Source: Gracilaria caudata
Taxonomy: Eukaryota; Rhodophyta; Florideophyceae; Gracilariales; Gracilariaceae
Direction: 5' to 3'
Length of the DNA: 14,488 bases
Assembly (NCBI GenBank): GCA_030374735.1
Contig: JASCIV010000680.1
Span: 1-14,488, forward strand
This document shows positions 1 through 6,755 of the stretch, piece by piece. The notes beneath the pieces are model-generated. The model had not been told where the DNA came from, did not search any database, and saw only the letters and a program-made list of their open reading frames with translations. Both the position numbers and the translations under genes were made by a program. Position 1 is the stretch's first letter. Every line of letters starts with the position of its first letter.

Positions 1-357
1 CTTTTTATTTACTGTCGCGTGCTGCAATAAAGGTGGCTGCATTGGTGTGCCTTTCTGCTTTGTACTTGTAAAAGCACGTGCCTTTGCGTGCTTACATGGC
101 ATGCACATGGCCTCACTGACGACTATCTGAGCTGGGGAGGGGGGTGTCTTTTATGAATTTCGGGGACTGTATCATGATTGGTTTGCCGCTGTCGCTCTGG
201 TGTCTTGAATGATGCCGAACAGTATCTGTTGAGGTGCCCGCTGCGAACATATTCAAGACGCATCAGCTTACCACCCTTACTCGAGCGTCAGGGTCTTGTT
301 GCTTCTGATATCATGATATCTATCATCTTCAAATGGCCAGAAAAGTGTTGGCCTTTT

Positions 358-400
358 TAGTGAGAGAGCTTTTCTTTCAGCAACGCTATGCACGTAGTTC
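358..400 (+). repeat. Short diverged duplicate of 703-760
   Basis: The segment beginning TAGTGAGAGAGCTTTTCTTT at 358 closely resembles the one beginning TAGTGAGGGAGCGTTTCTTT at 703. Both continue into an AACGCT-containing stretch and a TAATT stretch. The 703 copy has an extra tandem 12-mer. The two starts are about 345 bases apart, so the old repeat may once have been tandemly arranged. Weak evidence, judged by eye. Confidence 0.35.
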
Positions 401-440
401 TAATTAAGCTAGTGTGCCTATAAATGAGAGAGAGAGATCG

Positions 441-705
441 TGATGCAAATGCAGATTCCATGCTACTAAGGGTAAACAAGGGTCAAAATATGAAGCGATT
501 GATGCACAATGATTCATGTCTCAGGACCTGGTAGTGACACAGGAGATTCATTTATCGCTTATCGACGGCCTTACTCAAAGACGCAGACTCATAGGCAGAC
601 AAAAGAAAACACGCACACTACCTGAAAAGAGAAAGCTTATATCTTGTCTGCAGTTCACTAAAAAAAACAAAAGAAACTTGCAGCCCGAAAGAATGTCGGT
701 CTAGT
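441..705 (+). repeat. Degenerate repeat copy A
   Basis: This stretch matches 1171-1575 as an old duplicate. The best block, 525-592, aligns without gaps to 1450-1517 with 58 of 68 identical bases by my hand alignment. Smaller matching blocks lie in the same order: 441-459 with 1171-1189, 490-507 with 1207-1225, and about 677-690 with 1547-1560. No coding potential or terminal repeats are evident. The strand given is relative to copy B. The family is not recognised, and the outer limits are approximate. Confidence 0.6.
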
Positions 706-709
706 GAGG

Positions 710-747
710 GAGCGTTTCTTTGAACATTTCTTTGAACAGAAACGCTC
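710..747. repeat. Inverted repeat enclosing a tandem 12-mer
   Basis: Ten-base arms GAGCGTTTCT (710-719) and AGAAACGCTC (738-747) are perfectly complementary around an 18-base centre. Overlapping them is a perfect tandem duplication of TTTCTTTGAACA at 715-726 and 727-738. As RNA it would fold into a stem-loop. The duplication looks like a slippage event inside a hairpin. Confidence 0.65.
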
Positions 748-1024
748 TGCAGTTGGTAATTGAACTAATGCCCTCGGAAAAGAGAAAGAGAACGCTGACT
801 CTCTGCGAGTTAACCTTAGCCAAGACGCACGTGCTTTACTTAACAAAGTATTGTTCGCCTTCGTGATTTGCGATGACAAAGTAGTCCGCTCAATGAACGC
901 TTGCTCACGATCATCATGTTGAGCATAATACTGCATTATCGGCTGGCACCTCAGTCGGACCCTACGCCAAAACAAACCTGCACCCAAAATGTACAACAGG
1001 TTGCCTCCCTTCGAGCAGTGGCGC

Positions 1025-1039
1025 GGCACCACTGGTGCC
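1025..1039. repeat. 15-nt palindrome, single-base centre
   Basis: GGCACCA and TGGTGCC are perfect inverse complements around one C at 1032. A second pairing, CAGTGG (1016-1021) with CCACTG (1029-1034), overlaps it. This is one of several one-base-centre palindromes in the first 2.4 kb. Confidence 0.6.
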
Positions 1040-1236
1040 CTTTTTTCGTGATTACAACCGGCTGGGTAGGCCTTCACGAAATCTTACGTTGACAGGGCCT
1101 ATGTCTGGCTTTGACAAATAATCATAACATTCCGGTTGGCTTTCCGTTTGGAAACAGCTTATCCGCGTTATGGTGCAAATGCAGACTCCTGGCTGCATTA
1201 CAGAAGATGAAGCAATTGATACGCAAAGAGCTGCCT

Positions 1237-1390
1237 AAGAAATGCCAAAGTAGCTTAGCAAGCGTGAAGCGACTAATCTTAGTTCTAGCTACTGTTTCTG
1301 AAGGGAAGTGTTGTAGGTGTTGGGGTCCTTAGCAGGCCCCCCAACGATGGGCGTAATTAGCCTACGTGTCTCGCAATAAAAAAGAAGAAG
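1237..1390 (+). mobile_element. SINE-like retroposon 1 with 12-bp target duplication
   Basis: A 154-base insert is flanked by perfect 12-bp direct repeats AAAGAGCTGCCT at 1225-1236 and 1391-1402. It ends in AATAAA (1375-1380) followed by an AAG-type tail directly against the downstream repeat, which is the layout of a reverse-transcribed insertion. A GC-rich hairpin, GTTGGGG (1319-1325) with CCCCAAC (1339-1345), lies about 30 bases before the AATAAA. TAGCTTAGCAAG at 1251-1262 resembles a polymerase III A box, but I found no convincing B box, so a tRNA origin is unproven. There is no coding capacity. It could instead be a 5'-truncated LINE end. It sits inside an older repeat (1171-1575). Confidence 0.75.
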
Positions 1391-1431
1391 AAAGAGCTGC
1401 CTGTACCATTGCTTGGGTAGCCCTCTTTTCC

Positions 1432-1451
1432 TCTGGAGTCCAGAGTCTGGA
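1432..1451. repeat. 6-1-6-1-6 triple palindromic tract (first)
   Basis: TCTGGA (1432-1437), G, TCCAGA (1439-1444), G, TCTGGA (1446-1451): the middle arm is the exact inverse complement of both outer arms, with one base between arms. A C flanks each side. The result is two overlapping 15-base palindromes (1431-1445 and 1438-1452). Confidence 0.8.
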
Positions 1452-1663
1452 CCTAATAGTGAAACAGGAGAATCAATTGTTGGTTATCGACGACCTTACT
1501 CAAAGACGTAGACTCATTGATATGTGGGCTTTGACCGCTTCTTGATCTTGCAGTCCGAAGATGGTTGAGAGGGTTACTGGTTACACCTTTTCGCGAAAGT
1601 ATTTCTAGTGCATTTACCAATATCCAGAATTTGAACTAGCTGCCGTCTTCTGAAGCATAGACA

Positions 1664-1813
1664 ACAAAGGGTCTGACCATGGAAAACTGGCCTCCGTGGC
1701 AGAGATGAGCGGCTCATTTGAGCTTCCCGTAGGGCTCCTACGGTGCCCACATGCTCTACTCATACGTTCTAGAAGGAATTAATCTAGGCACCCATAATAA
1801 AGAAGAAGAAGAA
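1664..1813 (+). mobile_element. SINE-like retroposon 2 with 12-bp target duplication
   Basis: A 150-base insert is flanked by perfect 12-bp direct repeats GAAGCATAGACA at 1652-1663 and 1814-1825. It ends in AATAAA (1796-1801) and a (GAA)n tail that runs into the downstream repeat. The last 25 to 30 bases before the tail resemble element 1: both have a G-AATTA--CTA-G pattern and then AATAAA. An A-box-like TGGCAGAGATG lies at 1697-1707. A hairpin CCGTAGG (1727-1733) / CCTACGG (1737-1743) has a three-base loop. The 5' halves of the two elements are not clearly alike, so they may be different heads sharing one tail. No coding capacity. Confidence 0.75.
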
Positions 1814-2277
1814 GAAGCATAGACATGCAGTAGAGGGAACCTAAAATGATTCGAATCTCAAAACCTCCGCAGAGACAATGACAAACTGGTCTCGCCGAGA
1901 TGTGCTCAGAAAAGAACAGGGAGTGTTACTTTCACATACCGTAAGGCAAATGTTACGATCAGTTCGGGCTAATTCTGGGGAGTGTGAATTATATCCAATG
2001 TGCACAGCATTTCGCCATCTTGCAATCTACGGTGTCCATCATAAACTACGAAGGGTACAAAATTGCCGAAACTCAGCAGCAGAGGGAGAGTTTGGGAAAA
2101 ATCTAAGGGTGGCAGTTATTCCCCGATTGCACCCCTGTCCTCGCTCAAATGCTCTCGACAAGGCCTTGCATAGCAATGTACTTCAGAAGGGAACGGCAAA
2201 AACTTTCCACAGGGGCGAGCATCTTCTGATCTAAATCTAGGAGTGCTCATGCAGTGCATCAAACTTATCATCATGAT

Positions 2278-2304
2278 AGTAAACATCCATGATGGATGTT
2301 TACT
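2278..2304. repeat. Perfect 27-base palindrome
   Basis: The arms are AGTAAACATCCAT (2278-2290) and ATGGATGTTTACT (2292-2304), perfectly inverse complementary around G2291. As RNA this would give a 12-bp stem with a three-base loop. It is the longest perfect palindrome I found. Confidence 0.85.
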
Positions 2305-2312
2305 TCTCCTGC

Positions 2313-2332
2313 TAAGCAGTGCTTAGTAAGCA
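2313..2332. repeat. 6-1-6-1-6 triple palindromic tract (second)
   Basis: TAAGCA (2313-2318), G, TGCTTA (2320-2325), G, TAAGCA (2327-2332), flanked by C on both sides. This is the same plan, with the same G spacers and C flanks, as 1432-1451, but with a different arm sequence. Confidence 0.8.
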
Positions 2333-2699
2333 CATAACATGAAATATTATTTCTTCGTGTAGCCCAACACTGTGGACGCGACACCCAAGTTCGTGCAGTA
2401 AATCTTTACAACGACGAAAAAGCTCTGAAAGCATTACTTCCAGAGCGTACATAAAACAGAACATATCTAGAAGTCAAGAAAAGTCAGTAAGTCAAGCGTT
2501 CCGAAGCGTTTAGAGCCTCCCTGAAACACTCCCTTCTATTCCCGTGTTCGCTCTGAAGCGTAACGTCTCCAACGTGTTGATAGGGAACTCTTCTTTGCCC
2601 ACAGCCCACCTGCAAAATTTGAACACCAGTTCCAAGATAAACAGAACATACAAAATCGATGTACATGTAGTAGTAAACCAGGGAATCTCAACCAAAAAT

Positions 2700-5600
2700 C
2701 TATTGTCTCTTCTTATTGTCGCTTACATATTTCCTTGACACAAGCTTCAGTATTTCATCCAAGACAATGACGGGAAGACTCATGGAGATAACTCCCATCC
2801 ATTCCAGTTTGCTCAATGGAACCACAGAGAAAATCTGAGCGAAGAACGGAACATACAATATAACAAAATGAAGAGCAATACTCATGAAACAAGCAACGAT
2901 GAGCAAAGGGTTCGTAAGCGGCGTCATCGTTAACAAGCTCTGGTTCTCAGATAGGCTGTTGAAAGCGTTCAGCATTTCGATAAGCACAAGTATCGTAAGC
3001 GCAACTGTGCTGGCATTTCGCTGTTCGAAGACGCTGCAGGACCAGCCTCTTCCCACTTGCTCTGTGCATGAGCTGAAGTGGGTCATATCGTACCAAGACA
3101 TCTTTGGTCCATCCTCATAAAACATATACCACCACGCGAATCCACCAACGGTACCAATTCCCACGTAGGTTCCGATGGCCATGTATCGGAAAAACATCCA
3201 GGAATCGATGATGCTGTCGCTCAAACCTCGAGGCTTCTGAGTCATAATGTCTTTGCTAGCCTTGTTGAAGCTAAGGGCGGTGGCGGGTAGTCCATCGGTT
3301 ACGAGATTGACCCATAGCAATTGTACGGGAATCAGGGCCTCCGGCATACGAAGCAAGGCCGTCAGGAAAATGCACCATACTTCTCCAATGTTAGAACTGA
3401 TAAGATATCGAATGAATTGCTTCATATTCGCGTATATGGAGCGACCCTCTTCAACAGCAGCCACAATAGTGGCAAAATTGTCATCTGCGAGAACCATTGA
3501 GGACACTTCTTTGGCTACTGCGGTACCAGATCCCATAGCTATACCAATGTCGGCCTTCTTCAAGGCAGGGGCATCGTTCACTCCATCTCCAGACATGGCT
3601 ACCACTTCCTTCTGACTACGAAGTAGATCTACCAGTCTCTGCTTATGTTGAGGTTCAACTCTGGCAAATAGAGCCGCGCGCTGAACCGCAGACTTCTGCT
3701 CCCCTTCTTTGAGCGCGTCAAATTCTCTGCCGGTGTAGGATTTCCCAGTGAGATCTTCGTTCTCGTCAAACACACCAATACGGCGGCAGATAGCTTCCGC
3801 GGTCGCCTTGTTGTCTCCAGTGATTACGATTACTCGAATCCCAGCATCTCGACAGATCGCAATGGCGTCTCTTACTTCCTCACGAGGCGGGTCTAGCATA
3901 CCAACCACACCCACAAGGGTAAGATCGCTCTCGTACGAGGCAAACTGGGATGTGTCTTTCAAGTCATAGTCTCCAAGACCAGGGGCATTTTCTCGCACTG
4001 CCACAGCTAACACGCGAAGGGCACTAGAGCCTCCGCTCAACCTTGTGACTTCTGACTCAAACTGCTGTTTCATGTCAGCATCGAGTTCAACCGTTTTCCC
4101 GCTCACAGTTCTCATGTACGCACACCTCTCCAAGACGGATTCTGGGGCACCTTTGACGAGCAGACGAGTTTGCGAGGCGTTACCCTTCTCTCCCACAAGA
4201 ACGGACATACTCTTACGGTCACGGGTGAACTCGAATGTGACAAGCTTCTCTGATCTATCGAGCCAGTACTTTCGACATATCGAAGTCTTGTCTGCGGGGC
4301 TGGCATATCTTCGAGACTCATTTGTGGCTGCATCAGGAACACCAGCTTTCTCTGCAAGGACGGTGAGGGCAACTTCAGTGCCTTCTCCAATACGACCGTA
4401 GTGCTTGTTCTCCGTATCATAAACTAGCGAAGAATCATTGCAAAGGGTAGAGATCTCCGCCATTTCAGCGTAGATGGAATTCGTGGCTGCAAGCGCTTCA
4501 GTCTTTTCAGATGTTTCGACGTCAGTAAATACACCCTCCGGATCAAGGTTGTTCCCTGAAACAGCAATATCTTTCATGCGAACTCGTCCAGTTTCATTGT
4601 CGATGCCATCAGCTACAACAATTCGCTGCACACTCATCATATTAGTCGTCAGCGTTCCGGTTTTGTCAGAGCATATCACAGTTGTGCATCCGAGAGTCTC
4701 AACGGAAGGTAAATGTCTCACGATGGCGTTCTTCTTGGCCATTGTCTTAGTGCCAAGTGCCAGGCATGTAGTTACGACGGCAGGCAAACCTTCCGGAATG
4801 GCAGCAACAGCCAGAGCGACTGCAATTTTGAAGTAGTAAACCGCACCATTGAGGATTCCCCCATGGGAGCGGAAGTTCCCGATGTTAACCATCCAAACTA
4901 GAATGCAGATAACAAGAATAACCTTGGACAAAAACTCTCCAAATTCGTCGAGCTTAATCTTTAGAGGAGTAGGACTGTCATCTTCCTCAATGATATTGGA
5001 ATGGATCATACCAATCTCAGTGTTGACACCTGTGGTGGTGACAACACAGGTACACTTCCCTCGGCTGATGGTGCTCCCACTGAAGAGCATGCACTTCTTA
5101 TCTTGGACGACAGCATTTCCATCGATGGACGGAAGCTTGGTTGTTGTCTTTGAAACACTAAGACTCTCACCTGTAACAATACTCTGATCAGCGAGCAACA
5201 CGGAACTCTGCAACGAAACGATACGCATATCAGCTGGTACCTTCTCGCCAACGGCAACTTCCACAATATCGCCTGGTACCAATTCGGCAGCCTTCAAGAC
5301 TGACTTGATACCAGCACGCAAGACATTAGCAGTTTCAGGTTCATACTCCTTAAGGGCTTCGATAGCGTTCTCAGCATTCCTCTCCTGCAGCACTCCCACG
5401 ATAGCGTTAGCGATGAGAATGAGCAAGATAACCAATGGTTCAAAAAACGCCTGGAGGCGATTGTGCCCTTCTTCAAAGAACGCCAATACGAAGGACACGA
5501 CTGCCGCCAACAAAAGAATGATAACAAGCTGATCCTGAAACTGTTCCAATACTAGTTTGAACAAGGATTTCCCTTGGCGAGGTGGAATGGTATTCCATCC

Positions 5601-5732
5601 GTGTTTGTCGCGCCGAGCGGTGACCTCGGACTCAGCAAGACCAGCATGTTCTTCGACTTCCAGCGCAGCCATTACCTCCAGAGGCGCTGCGGCCCAGGGA
5701 GCACTTAGTACAGCATCCATGGATTCTACCAT
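2700..5732 (-). CDS. SERCA: SERCA-type P-type calcium ATPase (P2A)
   Basis: This 1010-residue pump uses ATP to move Ca2+ from cytosol into the ER. All P-ATPase hallmarks are present: TGES (187-190), PEGLPA (from 313), phosphorylated D356 in CSDKTGTLT, KGAP (527-530), DPPR (614-617), TGDN (638-641) and GDGVND (715-720). Residues matching both SERCA calcium sites are present: E314, N781, E784, N809, T812, D813, E919. C889 and C899 match the luminal disulphide of animal SERCA. The protein ends in KKRQ, a KKXX ER-retrieval signal. The frame has no intron, and its length fits the family (about 1000). I chose the ATG at 5732 because homology starts soon after it; M5 at 5720 is possible. The frame stays open upstream to 6014, but that part looks like leader. 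Identification is very secure; the N-terminus is less so. Confidence 0.97.
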   Translation of the reverse strand: MVESMDAVLSAPWAAAPLEVMAALEVEEHAGLAESEVTARRDKHGWNTIPPRQGKSLFKLVLEQFQDQLVIILLLAAVVSFVLAFFEEGHNRLQAFFEPLVILLILIANAIVGVLQERNAENAIEALKEYEPETANVLRAGIKSVLKAAELVPGDIVEVAVGEKVPADMRIVSLQSSVLLADQSIVTGESLSVSKTTTKLPSIDGNAVVQDKKCMLFSGSTISRGKCTCVVTTTGVNTEIGMIHSNIIEEDDSPTPLKIKLDEFGEFLSKVILVICILVWMVNIGNFRSHGGILNGAVYYFKIAVALAVAAIPEGLPAVVTTCLALGTKTMAKKNAIVRHLPSVETLGCTTVICSDKTGTLTTNMMSVQRIVVADGIDNETGRVRMKDIAVSGNNLDPEGVFTDVETSEKTEALAATNSIYAEMAEISTLCNDSSLVYDTENKHYGRIGEGTEVALTVLAEKAGVPDAATNESRRYASPADKTSICRKYWLDRSEKLVTFEFTRDRKSMSVLVGEKGNASQTRLLVKGAPESVLERCAYMRTVSGKTVELDADMKQQFESEVTRLSGGSSALRVLAVAVRENAPGLGDYDLKDTSQFASYESDLTLVGVVGMLDPPREEVRDAIAICRDAGIRVIVITGDNKATAEAICRRIGVFDENEDLTGKSYTGREFDALKEGEQKSAVQRAALFARVEPQHKQRLVDLLRSQKEVVAMSGDGVNDAPALKKADIGIAMGSGTAVAKEVSSMVLADDNFATIVAAVEEGRSIYANMKQFIRYLISSNIGEVWCIFLTALLRMPEALIPVQLLWVNLVTDGLPATALSFNKASKDIMTQKPRGLSDSIIDSWMFFRYMAIGTYVGIGTVGGFAWWYMFYEDGPKMSWYDMTHFSSCTEQVGRGWSCSVFEQRNASTVALTILVLIEMLNAFNSLSENQSLLTMTPLTNPLLIVACFMSIALHFVILYVPFFAQIFSVVPLSKLEWMGVISMSLPVIVLDEILKLVSRKYVSDNKKRQ

Positions 5733-6061
5733 GTTGCAAGATTTCGCACGACCACCGCGTTTCCAACGGTTAGTTATCGGTGAACAGTTGAGGGAAAGTG
5801 TGCGGCAGGTTAAATGTTGAACGGGTCTGAAGGACCTGTCAGGACGCGACTGAAGGTGGGTCCACAGGTAAGCGAGAAGCAATATCAACGCTGGACGCAC
5901 CAGAAGTGGTACCGCAGTGACTCCGTCCGAAGCAAGGATAACTCCGAGCCAGCTTATTGTATTACCCGATGGCTGTGCCAGCCAGTTGCTGAGAGAGAAA
6001 TATGTGTACCGCAATCAGGTGGGAGAAACTACGCGGAGGCAGAGTGTTGATTGCGGCTGCT

Positions 6062-6076
6062 GTGCAATATTTGCAC
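6062..6076. repeat. 15-nt palindrome beside a CCAAT box
   Basis: GTGCAA (6062-6067) and TTGCAC (6071-6076) are inverse complements around TAT. It abuts the first CCAAT box and may be part of the same regulatory block. Confidence 0.5.
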
Positions 6077-6119
6077 TGATTGGGCGTACGTAATGGGCGC
6101 CAAGTGTTTGTCCAATCAG
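6076..6119. promoter_or_regulatory. Inverted pair of CCAAT boxes
   Basis: CTGATTGG (6076-6083) and its exact inverse complement CCAATCAG (6112-6119) face each other across 28 bases. Both match the NF-Y-type CCAAT core with favoured flanks. They lie about 345-390 bases upstream of the calcium-pump ATG. The symmetric layout could support transcription in either direction. Function is inferred from the motif only. Confidence 0.5.
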
Positions 6120-6755
6120 CGCGTGATGTTTCCCTTCACGATGACGTGTTAACCCAATGACAACCGTTTCGGCTTGTTCTCGCTGCGCATATAGCTGGCA
6201 CTGAGCGTTTGTCAGTCAACTTCACTGTAAGTCGCGCATTGTATACCAGATTATCTCATTGCAGGCAAAGCATGCTTCGTGGAGTACATCGCGAACAAAC
6301 TCTTCCTCGTGGCGTGAGAAGACTCGCGCTATTCAGATACTCTCAGGGACACCACAGCTTCATAACAAAGAGCGCATTCGGGCCTCACTCATACCTCTCA
6401 ATCGCAACGAGTTCCGACCTTTCCCGCTATCGTCCTCATCACTTCTGCAAGAGCATTTGTCAACACAACTAAGCTACCTTGCGTTCCGAGCACATTACGC
6501 GGTTCTGCGCTGAAAGACGTTCCATTATTTGGGGCGAGATGCTGTAGTACCTCTGTATGTGCAATTCACATTTACTGTAGAAACCTTAACGCATTCGACA
6601 CATTTGTAACTCTAACATAGCGCATCAACTACTACAAACAATTAAAAAGCAATACGCATAACATTCAGGGAGCACTCAGTGGTACACAAGCTATTTGTTC
6701 ACTACGAACGTACAGAGCTTACTGAAAGGAAGATCACAACCTGCCGTAGTCCATC

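Larger units (their letters stand above)
1171..1575 (+). repeat. Degenerate repeat copy B, split by a retroposon
   Basis: This is the second copy of the repeat at 441-705, in the same orientation. It is longer because the SINE-like element at 1237-1390 plus its duplicated target lies inside it. With that insert removed, its length is close to copy A. The nesting shows the repeat is older than the retroposon. Boundaries are approximate and no terminal repeats were seen. Confidence 0.55.
2249..2353. repeat. Dense palindrome array
   Basis: Six perfect or spaced palindromes lie almost end to end: ATGCA-G-TGCAT (2249-2259), TATCA-TCA-TGATA (2266-2278), the 27-base palindrome (2278-2304), two overlapping 15-base palindromes (2312-2326, 2319-2333), and GAAATA-T-TATTTC (2341-2353). 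The tract is about 350 bases past the calcium-pump stop codon, where the 3' end of that transcript could lie. Possible roles are a structured RNA 3' end or remnants of a small palindromic element. I recognise no known family. Confidence 0.7.
1..2699. other. Gene-poor region downstream of the calcium pump
   Basis: I see no convincing gene in these 2.7 kb. Open frames are short (up to about 139 codons), many lack an ATG, and none gives a recognisable protein. The longest ATG-initiated plus frame, 1878-2234 (118 codons), has no family motif. The stretch holds old repeat copies (441-705, 1171-1575), two young-looking retroposon insertions (1237-1390, 1664-1813), a (GA)n run at 426-437 and many palindromes, densest at 2249-2353. 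The part next to position 2700 should include the 3' untranslated region of the minus-strand calcium pump. I could not locate a clear polyadenylation signal for it. Confidence 0.7.
5733..6755. other. Intergenic region: calcium-pump promoter and BRCT gene 3' end
   Basis: About 1 kb between the pump start and the BRCT gene stop. It should contain the minus-strand pump promoter and leader (paired CCAAT boxes at 6076-6119) and, near 6755, the BRCT gene 3' UTR. A plus-strand ATG frame at 6272-6472 (66 codons) has no recognisable similarity. A GTAAGT at 6227-6232 and a TTGCAG ending at 6264 look like splice signals, but an intron of 38 bases would be very short. I call no gene here. Confidence 0.6.

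Noticed and set aside
658..1077. 139-codon minus-strand frame
   Set aside because: It runs through the duplicated repeats and the tandem 12-mer hairpin, and I recognise no protein family in it.
1848..1857. GATTCGAATC resembling a tRNA T-loop
   Set aside because: The flanking bases do not form a T stem, and no anticodon or acceptor stem can be drawn; it is only a 10-base palindrome.
1878..2234. 118-codon ATG frame in the repeat-rich region
   Set aside because: No recognisable motif, no supporting signals and mixed composition; best treated as chance.
5733..6014. A 94-codon in-frame N-terminal extension of the calcium pump
   Set aside because: SERCA homology begins only after the Met at 5732, the extension has no recognisable domain, and it is most simply a 5' leader that happens to be open. 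A hydrophobic stretch in it (AVPLLVRPALILLLAYL) keeps a small doubt.
6227..6264. A 38-base intron in a plus-strand gene upstream of the calcium pump
   Set aside because: It is very short for an intron, there is no long ATG frame on either side, and the p24 intron here is twice that length.
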